From the NCBI GenBank assembly GCA_021107195.1, contig JAIOTF010000292.1, forward strand, positions 1 to 15,081: 15,081 bases of DNA. The letters run 5' to 3'. The notes below the pieces were generated by a model. The model did no database searches, was not told where the DNA came from, and worked only from the letters and a program-made list of their open reading frames with translations. Position 1 is the stretch's first letter. Every line of letters starts with the position of its first letter. Made by a program: the position numbers and the translations under genes. Positions 7,001 through 14,126 of the stretch are shown piece by piece. Source of the DNA: Anaerolineaceae bacterium (GTDB lineage Bacteria; Chloroflexota; Anaerolineae; Anaerolineales; Anaerolineaceae).

Positions 7001-7826
7001 CTTCCATAAGTTTTAAGTACAAGAAGCGCAGATTCCGTTGGTGCAGTTCCTCGGCCAAGCCTTCCAAAAATACCCGGCTCTTGCCGCAGGACTGCACATC
7101 CGCTTTTTCCATTGTTTCCAGCGGATGGCGGCGGCGGGTAGCGGTCTTAGCTACTTTGTAAATATCCTTCAAATATTTAATATTTTGTTCCACCGCGCCT
7201 TCAATCTCACCGCGCAGGATGATATCGCCATGTCCCTGGACAATGTTCTCCAAGCTCATCTCACCGACGCGCCGCATGGTCTCCTGCAATTGATCGTAAT
7301 CCCCATCGACAATATAAGGAATAGGCATGAAGGCGTCCCCCGCAAACAGCACGCGATCTTCTTCGATCAAAATCGAAATACCGTCCGGGCTATTGCCGGG
7401 CGTAGGGAACAAGACAAGATGCTTTTTGCCGACCGTGAGAGACAGGGTACCCACTTCAAATGTGAGGTGAGGCAGGACCATCTTGACCTGCTTGAAAGCC
7501 GGGTTCTGATGGCGGGTTTCTTCCAGCGCAGGAATGCCGCGCTCAACCATCAACCTGCGGCATAAAGCAGAGGACACCACCGTTGCACCAGGGAAGAAGC
7601 AGTTCCCCCAAGTGTGATCGGCATGATAATGGGTGTTGATCACATAGCGAACAGGAACCTTTAATTCCTCTTCCACAAAACTTCGCATACGCAATGTTTC
7701 TTCGGGAATGGCGAGGGTATCAATAACCACTGCCCAATCCGTACCTAATACAACGCCCGCTGTCACCTGGGCGTAAATTTCACTTTGAAACCAATACACG
7801 TTTTCTGAAACGCGCTCTCGCTGCAT
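6978..7826 (-). CDS. MBL-fold metallo-hydrolase, with one metal-ligand His replaced by Asn
   Basis: A 282-residue metallo-beta-lactamase-fold protein, probably cytosolic. The first metal motif NTHYHADHTWGN is intact (H66, H68, D70, H71), as are the bridging Asp in LFAGDAF (D164) and the last His in VQGHGD (H199). The remaining ligand, normally His in PGHS, is Asn here (PGNSPDGI, N145, codon AAT at 7394-7392). The DxxMPIPYIVDGDYDQL stretch and the VQGHGDIILRGEIE stretch resemble uncharacterised hydrolases of environmental Chloroflexota and Actinobacteria, so the substrate is unknown; it may be a lactone, thioester or related ester. The ATG at 7826 has AGGAAGG five bases upstream. The gene stands alone between a terminator of the upstream operon and the convergent plsY. 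Confidence 0.82.
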   Translation of the reverse strand: MQRERVSENVYWFQSEIYAQVTAGVVLGTDWAVVIDTLAIPEETLRMRSFVEEELKVPVRYVINTHYHADHTWGNCFFPGATVVSSALCRRLMVERGIPALEETRHQNPAFKQVKMVLPHLTFEVGTLSLTVGKKHLVLFPTPGNSPDGISILIEEDRVLFAGDAFMPIPYIVDGDYDQLQETMRRVGEMSLENIVQGHGDIILRGEIEGAVEQNIKYLKDIYKVAKTATRRRHPLETMEKADVQSCGKSRVFLEGLAEELHQRNLRFLYLKLMEEKEAASS

Positions 7827-7904
7827 GCAAACCTTCCTAAAATTTAAGAATTTTGGCAGGTTTTCAACTCAAATACATATCCCCAAAACTTTGATGGACA
7901 GATA

Positions 7905-7938
7905 GTGGTTTATGTTCCGCCATGCGAGCATAAACCAC
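7905..7938. promoter_or_regulatory. Inverted repeat upstream of the MBL-fold gene, possible operator
   Basis: A perfect 10-bp inverted repeat GTGGTTTATG (7905-7914) / CATAAACCAC (7929-7938), which can extend inward by three more pairs, one a G-T wobble. Neither strand has a T-run after it, so it is not a typical terminator. It lies 79 bases upstream of the MBL start, in the 235-base gap to the aminotransferase, where a regulator site would be expected. No regulator gene is nearby. Confidence 0.4.
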
Positions 7939-8005
7939 CATAGATATTTATGTGAAAACATCTGACCTCTAAAGAAGTAGAATAGCACAAAAGAATTAAA
8001 AAGTC

Positions 8006-8063
8006 AAAAAAACACCTTTCGATTCTTTAAGATTCGAAGCAATATTCGCACTAAATTGGTGTT
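8006..8063 (-). terminator. Terminator-like structure at the end of the amino-acid operon
   Basis: On the minus strand, AACACC overlapping the aminotransferase stop (8063-8058) pairs with GGTGTT (8016-8011), which runs directly into a T-rich tract. Inside lies a second stem near 8018-8038 (TTCGA.TCTT / AAGA.TCGAA, one mismatch, one-base loop). The inner AU-rich stem is weak in GC, so strength is uncertain. Confidence 0.5.
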
Positions 8064-9186
8064 AATACTGTGATAAAACCCTGTACAGACGATCCAGACC
8101 ATCCTCCAGGTAATCCTTTGGCAGGCCAAAACTGATACGCAAATGATGGTCGAGACCAGAAAAATGGGCGCCGGGAACCATATAAGCGCGTTCTTCGCTT
8201 ATCACCCGGTCTATCAATTCAATTGAACCGACATCGCGGTGGTAGCGCACAAAAGCGATGGCTGCTGCCTGAGGCGGGACGAGGGTAAAAAGCCCTTCAT
8301 GGCGGGCACACCAATTCTCAAAATTGGCATATCCTTTGCGGATGTAATTCCGCGCGCGGGCGATGATGCGCGGGCGCACCTCCGGCGAGAGAGCATAGGC
8401 AGCCAGCTTGTTACCAAGCATGGTATTACCGATAGTAATGTAATCCTGACGGGCCCACATTTCTTCGGCTAATTCGGGTGTGGTGACGGTCCAGCCGATA
8501 CGCAGACCAGGCAGGCCATAGGCTTTGGACATACTGCCATTGGCGAGTACCTTGTCATAGCGCCCCCAGAATGATGGGGTTTGCTCATCACTGACCCGCT
8601 CAGCGCCAGCGTAGACTTCATCAGCCAAGAGCCAGGCGCCCACCCGATCGGCTGCAGCAACCACAGCATCCATTTCCTCGGATGACATGACGTGTCCCGT
8701 GGGGTTGTTGGGATTGCAAACGGCAATGAGTTTGGTGCGGTCGGTAACCGCGCGATTCAATTCATCGACATCCACGCTCCAGCCGGTTTCTTCTTTCAAA
8801 GAGAAAGTGTTCACGTTCAATTGCAGGTTCCTGGCAATCCCCCAGATTTGCTGGTAATTGGGCATGAGAATAGCAATTTCATCGCCGGGCGACATGAGGG
8901 TAACCAATCCCGTGAAATTGGCCTGGGCGCAGCCTGTGGTCACGAGGACATTATCTGCGGTTGCACCGGGATACATGGCGGCAATGGTTTGACGCAGCTC
9001 GACTGAGCCATTGGTCTGTGGGTAATTGAGCTCGGTTGCCATGAGTTCGTCGAGCAAAGCTGGTTCGTCGACCAGTTCTCCCAGGGTCATGGGATGCACG
9101 CCGCTTTCCGATAAGTTGATCTCGACCTGGTTTTCCCAAATCGACATGATCCGTTCCAATTCAAAAGGTACGAATTCGTACGCCAT
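8062..9186 (-). CDS. Class I/II PLP-dependent aminotransferase
   Basis: A 374-residue fold-type I enzyme with all key positions. The GCAQANF segment (85-91) packs on the cofactor phosphate. NPNNPTG (158-164) carries the Asn that contacts PLP, and LLADEVYAGAE (186-196) has the Asp189 that binds the pyridine nitrogen. GSMSKAYGLPGLRIGW (217-232) contains Lys221, the Schiff-base lysine, and HLRISFG near the C-terminus has the carboxylate-binding Arg. The N-terminus ERIMSIWENQVEINLSESG followed by HPMTL resembles a subgroup that includes capreomycidine-synthase-like proteins, so an arginine- or cyclic-amino-acid-type substrate is possible but unproven. GGAGG lies seven bases before the ATG. The gene starts 23 bases after the cyclodeaminase-like gene and is last in the operon, before a terminator-like structure. 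It probably removes or transfers the amino group of the imported compound. Confidence 0.9.
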   Translation of the reverse strand: MAYEFVPFELERIMSIWENQVEINLSESGVHPMTLGELVDEPALLDELMATELNYPQTNGSVELRQTIAAMYPGATADNVLVTTGCAQANFTGLVTLMSPGDEIAILMPNYQQIWGIARNLQLNVNTFSLKEETGWSVDVDELNRAVTDRTKLIAVCNPNNPTGHVMSSEEMDAVVAAADRVGAWLLADEVYAGAERVSDEQTPSFWGRYDKVLANGSMSKAYGLPGLRIGWTVTTPELAEEMWARQDYITIGNTMLGNKLAAYALSPEVRPRIIARARNYIRKGYANFENWCARHEGLFTLVPPQAAAIAFVRYHRDVGSIELIDRVISEERAYMVPGAHFSGLDHHLRISFGLPKDYLEDGLDRLYRVLSQY

Positions 9187-9209
9187 ATTGCTTCCTCCAA
9201 ACGATTTTC

Positions 9210-10199
9210 CTATTCGCCCAACATGGTGCCAAGGTTTTGGTCGAGCGCTCTCTGGTATGCCAATAATGCGATAGCGGTATCCTGTACGCCAACGCCTGTC
9301 AGGTCACAAATGGTGACTTCGTCATCGCTCTGGCGGCCAGTCTTCATGCCTGAAGTCAACTCGCCCAGCTCGGTGATGTCTGCATTTTCGGTGATCACAC
9401 TCTCTTCAAGTGCGTGGTGAAGTTCTCCCAACCGGAAGCACTGCGACTTACGGTCACAGCAAATGCGACCCACTTTGGCAAATACTTCAGCGTGGCATTC
9501 CTGCTTGTTTTCTGAGTCGGATCCCATACAAGTAATATGAAGTCCCGGGTGCAGCCAGTCAGCTTGCAGATAAGGAATGTGAGCGGGCGTAGTAGTAACC
9601 ACGATCTGGCTCTGGCGCACCACCTCTTCTGCCGAGCTAGCGGCCACGACCTCGACACCCAATTCCTGTGACATCTCCACTACATATTTTTCCACATCTT
9701 CGGGCACGATGCCAAAAATCATGATGCGCTTGTAATCACGCACCAACTTCAAGGCGCGCATCTGAAAACGGGCCTGCATGCCAGACCCAATCACGCCCAC
9801 AGTTTCGACATCTTCGCGGGCCAGATATTTTGCGGCAAGCGCCCCTGCCAATCCGGTGCGCACGTCTGTCAGATACCCATTGTCCAGCAAGAAGGCTTCG
9901 GCACGGCCAGTGACGGCACTCATCACGAGCATCATGCCGCTACCTGTAGGCAGACCAAGTTGGTAATTATCAAAGAAACCAGCGGCAATCTTGATCGCGA
10001 AATGATCGAGGCCATGCAAATACGCTGTCTTAACATCCACCTCGCCGTTGTGCTCGGGAATGTCAATCCGTAAAATGGGCGGTACGGTGGCAGCTCCTTC
10101 GGCGAGTTTACTGAATCCAGCGGCGACAGCTTCCATGGCAGCAAGGTCCATAGAAAGACAACGGCGGATCTCCGATTCGATCAAAATCCTGACGATCAT
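9210..10199 (-). CDS. Ornithine cyclodeaminase/mu-crystallin family protein, EutC-like
   Basis: A 329-residue NAD(P)-dependent enzyme of normal length for the family, which includes ornithine and lysine cyclodeaminases, ketimine reductases and EutC of hydroxyectoine use. The substrate-side residues are visible: FAIKIAAG (Lys70) and LTDVRTGLAGALAA (Arg114). The dinucleotide motif GVIGSGMQAR (135-144) starts the Rossmann domain, and the C-terminal SDDEVTICDLTGVGVQD is typical. The stretch CMGSDSENKQE, followed by CDRKSQCFRLGELHHAL, resembles what I recall of EutC more than classical ornithine cyclodeaminase, but I could not align it. It lies 27 bases after the EutB-like dehydratase, the same partner EutC has. 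GAGGAG stands six bases before the ATG. The likely job is reduction or cyclisation of an imine made by the dehydratase; the substrate is unknown. Confidence 0.87.
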   Translation of the reverse strand: MIVRILIESEIRRCLSMDLAAMEAVAAGFSKLAEGAATVPPILRIDIPEHNGEVDVKTAYLHGLDHFAIKIAAGFFDNYQLGLPTGSGMMLVMSAVTGRAEAFLLDNGYLTDVRTGLAGALAAKYLAREDVETVGVIGSGMQARFQMRALKLVRDYKRIMIFGIVPEDVEKYVVEMSQELGVEVVAASSAEEVVRQSQIVVTTTPAHIPYLQADWLHPGLHITCMGSDSENKQECHAEVFAKVGRICCDRKSQCFRLGELHHALEESVITENADITELGELTSGMKTGRQSDDEVTICDLTGVGVQDTAIALLAYQRALDQNLGTMLGE

Positions 10200-10226
10200 T
10201 TTGCGCTCCTCTTTTTGCTAACGTTT

Positions 10227-11216
10227 TTATCCAAGTCCATGCTCTCTGGCAATGCGCAGCAACAGCGGCAGGTTCACATTGCTGCCGCTGATCACAACGG
10301 CCACATGCTGTCCATACTGCTTCACTTTGCCGGACAAGATGGCAGCCATGCCAACCGCTCCGGCGCCCTCGACCACCAGGCGGTGTTCGTTAAGGGCAAA
10401 GGCCATGGCGCTGGCAATCTCTTCTTCAGAAACCAGTACTGCTTCATCAATGTATTTTTGCACTAACGGGAAGGTATAAGTGTTGTGCAATCCCAAGCCG
10501 CCAGCCAAACCATCGGCAATGGTCGGCTCTTCAACGATATCAACCACTTTTCCGGCTTCGAGGGCACGTACCATGGCCGGGCCGCGTTCCATAGAAACCC
10601 CGATGATACGCAAGTCAGGTTTGGCGGATTTCAAGGCCAACGAAATGCCGGACAGAAGTGAGCCGCCGGATAACGGGATGATAGCGGTGTCAATCTGGGG
10701 AAAATCTTCCAACAGTTCCAGGCCGATGGTACCCTGACCAGTGATGACATAAGGATCATCAAAAGCATGCACCATGGTCAACTAGCGCTCTTCAGCAAGC
10801 TGGTCGGCATAGGCCAGGGCATCGTCGGCACCCTGGCCGACGATGATTAACTCTGCGCCCAGATTGCGTATGGCTCGCCGTTTGTTCTCTGGAACTGGCT
10901 CAGGCAAGCAGACCACTGCATTCACATTCAGCTTGCGAGCTACATAAGAAAGTGCCCTCCCATGGTTACCGCTGGAGCAGGTAACCACGCCCCGCGCCCG
11001 CTCTTCATCACTCAAAGATAATAGCTTGTTGGAGGCCCCGCGCATCTTGAATGCCCCGGTACCTTGCAGGTTTTCCAGTTTGAGCATGACCTGCGCACCC
11101 AGCTTCTCAGAAAGCGCCGGGGCATCGGCCAACGGCGTGCGACGCACGAGCGGTGTGATGCGTTGACGCGCCAGATAAATATCGCTCAAGGTTAAATCCT
11201 GCCATTGCATTGTCAT
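10227..11216 (-). pseudogene. PLP-dependent threonine-dehydratase-family protein (EutB-like), interrupted by an in-frame TAG at codon 145
   Basis: The full frame is 329 codons, normal for a fold-type II serine/threonine dehydratase. The first part has GAFKMRGASNK (54-64) with Lys57 as the Schiff-base lysine, and SSGNHGRA (81-88). The second part has the FDDP turn (152-155), GQGTIGLE, the phosphate-binding loop SGGSLLSG (183-190), and VEGAGAVGMAA. LHNTYTF followed by VLVSEEEIA resembles EutB, the dehydratase proposed in hydroxyectoine use, more than biosynthetic IlvA; there is no ACT domain, so it would be a catabolic type. A TAG at 10784-10782 splits the protein inside the small domain, with no frameshift; reading resumes as LTMVHAFDDP. 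A single change restores a sense codon (for example GAG). The second half has no good SD, so two separate proteins are unlikely. GGAG precedes the first ATG. It sits 106 bases after the second permease and 27 before the cyclodeaminase-like gene. Either this is a consensus error or the operon's dehydratase is inactive here. Confidence 0.87.
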
Positions 11217-11322
11217 TGTTCACTCCTTCATCAATGTTGTTTTTATCCATAATCAACCAGGCACAGGAATAGTGCAAAGTCTGTACTCAGCTGCCTGTCA
11301 AATCTTTCAATCCATGGATCGT

Positions 11323-12003
11323 TCAGGTTCGGGTGCTGCCCAGTTTCAATCCCGGTATCGCGGTTTTTGATTCAAGTAATCCCATCAACCAGTTCACAAT
11401 AAATGCCAACACGAGATAGACCACAGCCACAGCAAAATAAGAAGCGATGGGATTATAAGTTTTCGAGGCCACAAATTTAGCTTCTGTCATTAAATCCGGC
11501 ACTGAGATCAGGAAAGCAATCGCTGAAGTTTTCAGCAGCGAAATCGGTTTATTAGACCAGGCTGGAATCACCAGGCGCAGGGCCTGGGGCAGAATGATAT
11601 AGCGAACCGCCTGGAGGCGGGTCATTCCAATGGCGCGGGCAGCTTTCATTTGCCCACTGCCAATCGCCTGAATCGCGCCGCGGAAATACTCAGCCTGGTA
11701 GGCGCCGCTGTTCAACCCCAGGGCGATGTAAGCGGCGGTCATCCGCGAGAGGGTCAGACCAGCATCCGGCAAACCAAAGTAGATGATAAACAATTGCACA
11801 AGGGCTGGCGTCCCGCGAAAAAGCCCAATATATGCAGAAGCGATGCCCCCAATCCATTTTCCGCCATAGACCCGTGCCACAGCTGCCGGAAGTCCAACCG
11901 CAATCCCCAAACCCAAACCGACCGCGGTCAACTTGAGGGTGATCAACGTGCCTTCCAACAAGACCGGTAAATATTTGAAAAAGAACTGTAACCATTCACC
12001 CAT
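11323..12003 (-). CDS. Polar-amino-acid-type ABC transporter permease (second permease)
   Basis: A 226-residue inner-membrane permease of the His/Glu/Gln (PAAT) family. It has an N-terminal TM segment (YLPVLLEGTLITLKLTAVGL), a short RGTPALVQLF turn (63-72) typical of the family, and the cytoplasmic EAA-type loop beginning YFRGAIQAIGSGQMKAARAIGM (106-127) and ending LPQALR, which docks on the ATPase. I chose the ATG at 12003; a TTG two codons earlier overlaps the ATPase stop. GAGGA lies seven bases upstream, inside the last ATPase codons, and the ATPase stop overlaps the start region, which suggests translational coupling. Two different permeases imply a heterodimeric membrane channel. Confidence 0.9.
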   Translation of the reverse strand: MGEWLQFFFKYLPVLLEGTLITLKLTAVGLGLGIAVGLPAAVARVYGGKWIGGIASAYIGLFRGTPALVQLFIIYFGLPDAGLTLSRMTAAYIALGLNSGAYQAEYFRGAIQAIGSGQMKAARAIGMTRLQAVRYIILPQALRLVIPAWSNKPISLLKTSAIAFLISVPDLMTEAKFVASKTYNPIASYFAVAVVYLVLAFIVNWLMGLLESKTAIPGLKLGSTRT

Positions 12004-12005
12004 GA

Positions 12006-12797
12006 TCAATCCTCAACCGATGCTGCATCTTGTTCACCGTCCTGGTCATGCTTGCCATATAATTCGGTGATCTTCCACAAAAACTCGCGGGTGCGCTCAA
12101 ATTTCGGCCGATAGAACAGGTCTTCGGGCGGCCCCTCTTCCACCACCACCCCTTTCTCCATGAAAACGATGCGGTCGGCGACCTCGCGGGCAAAGCCCAT
12201 CTCGTGGGTCACGACGACCATGGTCATGCCTTCTCTGGACAGCTTTTCCATCACTTCCAATACTTCGCCAATCAATTCAGGATCAAGCGCCGAAGTTGGC
12301 TCATCAAACAACATGATGCGTGGATCCATTGCCAGCGCGCGGGCAATGGCAACACGCTGCTTCTGACCGCCGGAAAGCTGACCAGGGTAATGACCGGCAC
12401 GGTCAACCAATCCCACCCGCTCCAGTTCCCACATCGCCTTTTTGTGCGCTTCTTCTTTCGACATGCCCAAAACCTTGACCGGGCCGACCATTACATTATC
12501 CAATGCGGTGAGATGATTGAAAAGAAGAAAGTCCTGAAAAACCATACCGATATGCTGGCGGACATGGTCGTGATTGACACCTGCAGCGGTGATCTCCTGA
12601 TCATCCAGCCAGATCTGCCCGCTGTCCGACGAAGAGAGCAAATTGATGCAGCGCAGCAAGGTACTCTTGCCTGTGCCAGAAGGACCGATGAGGACAACGG
12701 TATCGCCCTCATTCACTTCCAGCGAAATGTCCTTCAAAACCTCAGTATCGCCGTAAATCTTGGAAACGTTTTGTATACGCAGGATCGTATTTGTCAC
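12006..12797 (-). CDS. Polar-amino-acid-type ABC transporter ATP-binding protein
   Basis: A 263-residue ATPase that powers the importer from the cytosolic side. It has Walker A GPSGTGKST (38-46), the Q-loop MVFQDF (85-90), signature LSGGQKQR (141-148), Walker B IMLFDEPTSALD (161-172) and the switch His in VVTHEMGFA (H198). DEPTSALDPELIGEVL and VTHEMGFAREVADR are the wording of the GlnQ/HisP group. The C-terminus has a non-conserved tail ending in an acidic ASVED. The start is a GTG with AAGGAAG about five bases upstream. It lies 42 bases after permease one and overlaps the start region of permease two. Confidence 0.93.
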   Translation of the reverse strand: MTNTILRIQNVSKIYGDTEVLKDISLEVNEGDTVVLIGPSGTGKSTLLRCINLLSSSDSGQIWLDDQEITAAGVNHDHVRQHIGMVFQDFLLFNHLTALDNVMVGPVKVLGMSKEEAHKKAMWELERVGLVDRAGHYPGQLSGGQKQRVAIARALAMDPRIMLFDEPTSALDPELIGEVLEVMEKLSREGMTMVVVTHEMGFAREVADRIVFMEKGVVVEEGPPEDLFYRPKFERTREFLWKITELYGKHDQDGEQDAASVED

Positions 12798-12839
12798 GGT
12801 TTCTTCCTTAGTAAATGATTGAGTATAAGAATAGGTCAG

Positions 12840-13481
12840 CTAAAAGGCTGGAATGCGGGTCTTACGCTCCAGGATAGCCAGGGCATGTGAAACCAGGAAA
12901 ACCAACCCAAAATAGATCATGGCAGCAATCGTAAAAGCCATCAATGGCTTAAAAGTGCGTGCCCCGACGAACTGTGCCCTCCGCAGCACCTCCGCCACGC
13001 CAATGGCATAGACCAGGGAAGAATCCTTGACCACTGTAGCCGCCTCATTTGACCAGGGCGGGATCGCCAGACGCAGCGCCTGCGGCAGGATGATGTTTTG
13101 AATGGTCTGGATGCGGCTCATTCCCAAGGCACGGGCCGCCATCTCCTGCCCCCCGCCGACCGAGAGCACTGCCCCGCGGAAGATTTCCATCTGGTAGGCA
13201 CTGCTGATGATGCCCAGCGAAAGGGAACCAGCCCAAAACGGAGAAAGATTAATCGAGCCTGCAATAATGAAATACAGGATGAAAAGCAAAACGATAGGCG
13301 GCAGGCCGCGCATAACGGTGCTATATACACCAGCAAGGCATGAAAAGACTTTGCCACCATAGATGCGCACCAGGGAGAACAGTACCCCCAACACCAATCC
13401 CATCGGCAAGGCAACCAAAGTTACTGCCACAGTAATGCCCACGCCAGTCAAAATATAAACAAAAATATCCCACAATGCCAT
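12840..13481 (-). CDS. Polar-amino-acid-type ABC transporter permease (first permease)
   Basis: A 213-residue PAAT-family permease. The N-terminal TM region (residues 6-38) is followed by RGLPPIVLLFILYF (58-71) and the EAA-type loop starting EIFRGAVLSVGGGQEMAARALG (99-120) and ending LPQALRLAIPP. It is clearly related to the second permease but not a recent duplicate; loop wording differs (GSINLSPFWAG versus GLPDAGLTLS). AGGAAGG lies five bases before the ATG. It is the first gene of the operon, about 165 bases downstream of a TATAAT box, with an 82-bp inverted-repeat element in the leader. No substrate-binding protein gene is found next to it, which is unusual for this transporter type. Confidence 0.9.
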   Translation of the reverse strand: MALWDIFVYILTGVGITVAVTLVALPMGLVLGVLFSLVRIYGGKVFSCLAGVYSTVMRGLPPIVLLFILYFIIAGSINLSPFWAGSLSLGIISSAYQMEIFRGAVLSVGGGQEMAARALGMSRIQTIQNIILPQALRLAIPPWSNEAATVVKDSSLVYAIGVAEVLRRAQFVGARTFKPLMAFTIAAMIYFGLVFLVSHALAILERKTRIPAF

Positions 13482-13522
13482 AAGTGCCTTCCTGCCATGC
13501 TGTATTTGTAAAACGGGTCTGT

Positions 13523-13604
13523 TGTCATTGCGATAGTGCCCGCAATCTCCAAGTCAGTGGTGGGCGCTCCGCGCCCACGTCGGGTTATAACTTTCGCAAT
13601 GACA
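13523..13604. repeat. REP/MITE-like element with 11-bp terminal inverted repeats
   Basis: TGTCATTGCGA (13523-13533) and TCGCAATGACA (13594-13604) are perfect 11-bp inverted repeats. Between them is a perfect 8-bp GC-rich hairpin GTGGGCGC / GCGCCCAC with loop TCC (13560-13578). The left arm, GTCATTGCGA followed by CGCAATCTCC, resembles dispersed repeats of the GTCATTGCGA...GCAATCTC type seen in many bacterial genomes, including Chloroflexota. There is no coding capacity and no clear target duplication. It lies in the predicted 5' leader of the ABC operon. Confidence 0.65.
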
Positions 13605-13649
13605 TCAAAAACGGCTATTCCTATCTTTCACATACGGGACAACATCTAC

Positions 13650-13655
13650 ATTATA
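13650..13655 (-). promoter_or_regulatory. Probable -10 box (TATAAT) for the ABC transporter operon
   Basis: A perfect TATAAT on the minus strand, 168 bases upstream of the first permease ATG. A weak TTTCAT lies 17 bases upstream as a -35. A terminator just beyond (13741-13771) separates it from anything upstream, which supports transcription starting here. The leader would contain the 82-bp repeat. Confidence 0.5.
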
Positions 13656-13740
13656 TAGAATTGAACCTTGAAATGAAAGTGACCAATTTCACCGTTTATG
13701 CGTAATTATCGTAACAATGGAACAAGATTTGCGGGATATA

Positions 13741-13771
13741 AAAAAACAAAGACCTTCCGAGAGGAAGGCCT
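13741..13771 (-). terminator. Rho-independent terminator with no recognised gene upstream
   Basis: On the minus strand, AGGCCTTCC (13771-13763), loop TCTC, GGAAGGTCT (13758-13750), with one G-T pair, followed by a tract of ten bases nine of which are T. This is a strong terminator pointing left. The sequence to its right on this strand (13772-14100) has no recognised gene, so it may end a small RNA or the remains of a lost gene. Confidence 0.75.
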
Positions 13772-14088
13772 GCCGCAATCTATCCATCATCTCAACGGCG
13801 CAAGGCCAAAACCTCTCAATAGATTCAGTGGATAAAATGTTGTCGTCGCAGAAGATTTCGATAAATTTCCATTGACTCTTTTGTATCACATTGCAAAAAC
13901 ATCTGTCAAGGTTGGGCAAGAAATGAGAGCTTGCCCTGGACATCTGCACAACGCGCATCTGTATAAGGGCCTGCAGAAGACGGAGTAATTCTAATCCAGC
14001 ACACTTCGGCAAGCTCATCTCATGCGAAATGGCATAGTGTGCGAGGAGGCTCAATGTGCCGATAAAAGCGCATTCCCAAAAGATGATG

Positions 14089-14126
14089 TGTTAAAATGAA
14101 AAAGCATATCCGAATTCGGCTATAGA
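14089..14126 (+). promoter_or_regulatory. Two candidate -10 boxes for the UbiA-like gene
   Basis: TGT-TAAAAT (14089-14097) is an extended -10 box and would give a leader of about 30 bases. TATAGA (14121-14126) ends seven bases before the ATG at 14134 and would give a leaderless mRNA. There is no SD before the ATG, which favours the second, but its -35 region is poor. Confidence 0.4.

Noticed and set aside
2754..10784. Stop-codon recoding (selenocysteine, pyrrolysine or a variant code)
   Set aside because: One stop is TAA and the other TAG, neither is TGA, and normal genes in the window end with TAA, TAG and TGA. The substitutions around the gyrB stop point to base errors instead.
8062..13481. 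A complete ectoine/hydroxyectoine degradation cluster
   Set aside because: Only EutB/EutC-like enzymes and a generic polar-amino-acid importer are present. The ring-opening hydrolase and deacetylase are absent, so the pathway name is not supported.
13689..14054. Confident protein-coding gene of 121 codons (minus)
   Set aside because: It has a TTG start without SD, runs through a strong terminator, is rich in Cys and resembles no family I know. I mention it only within the interval description.
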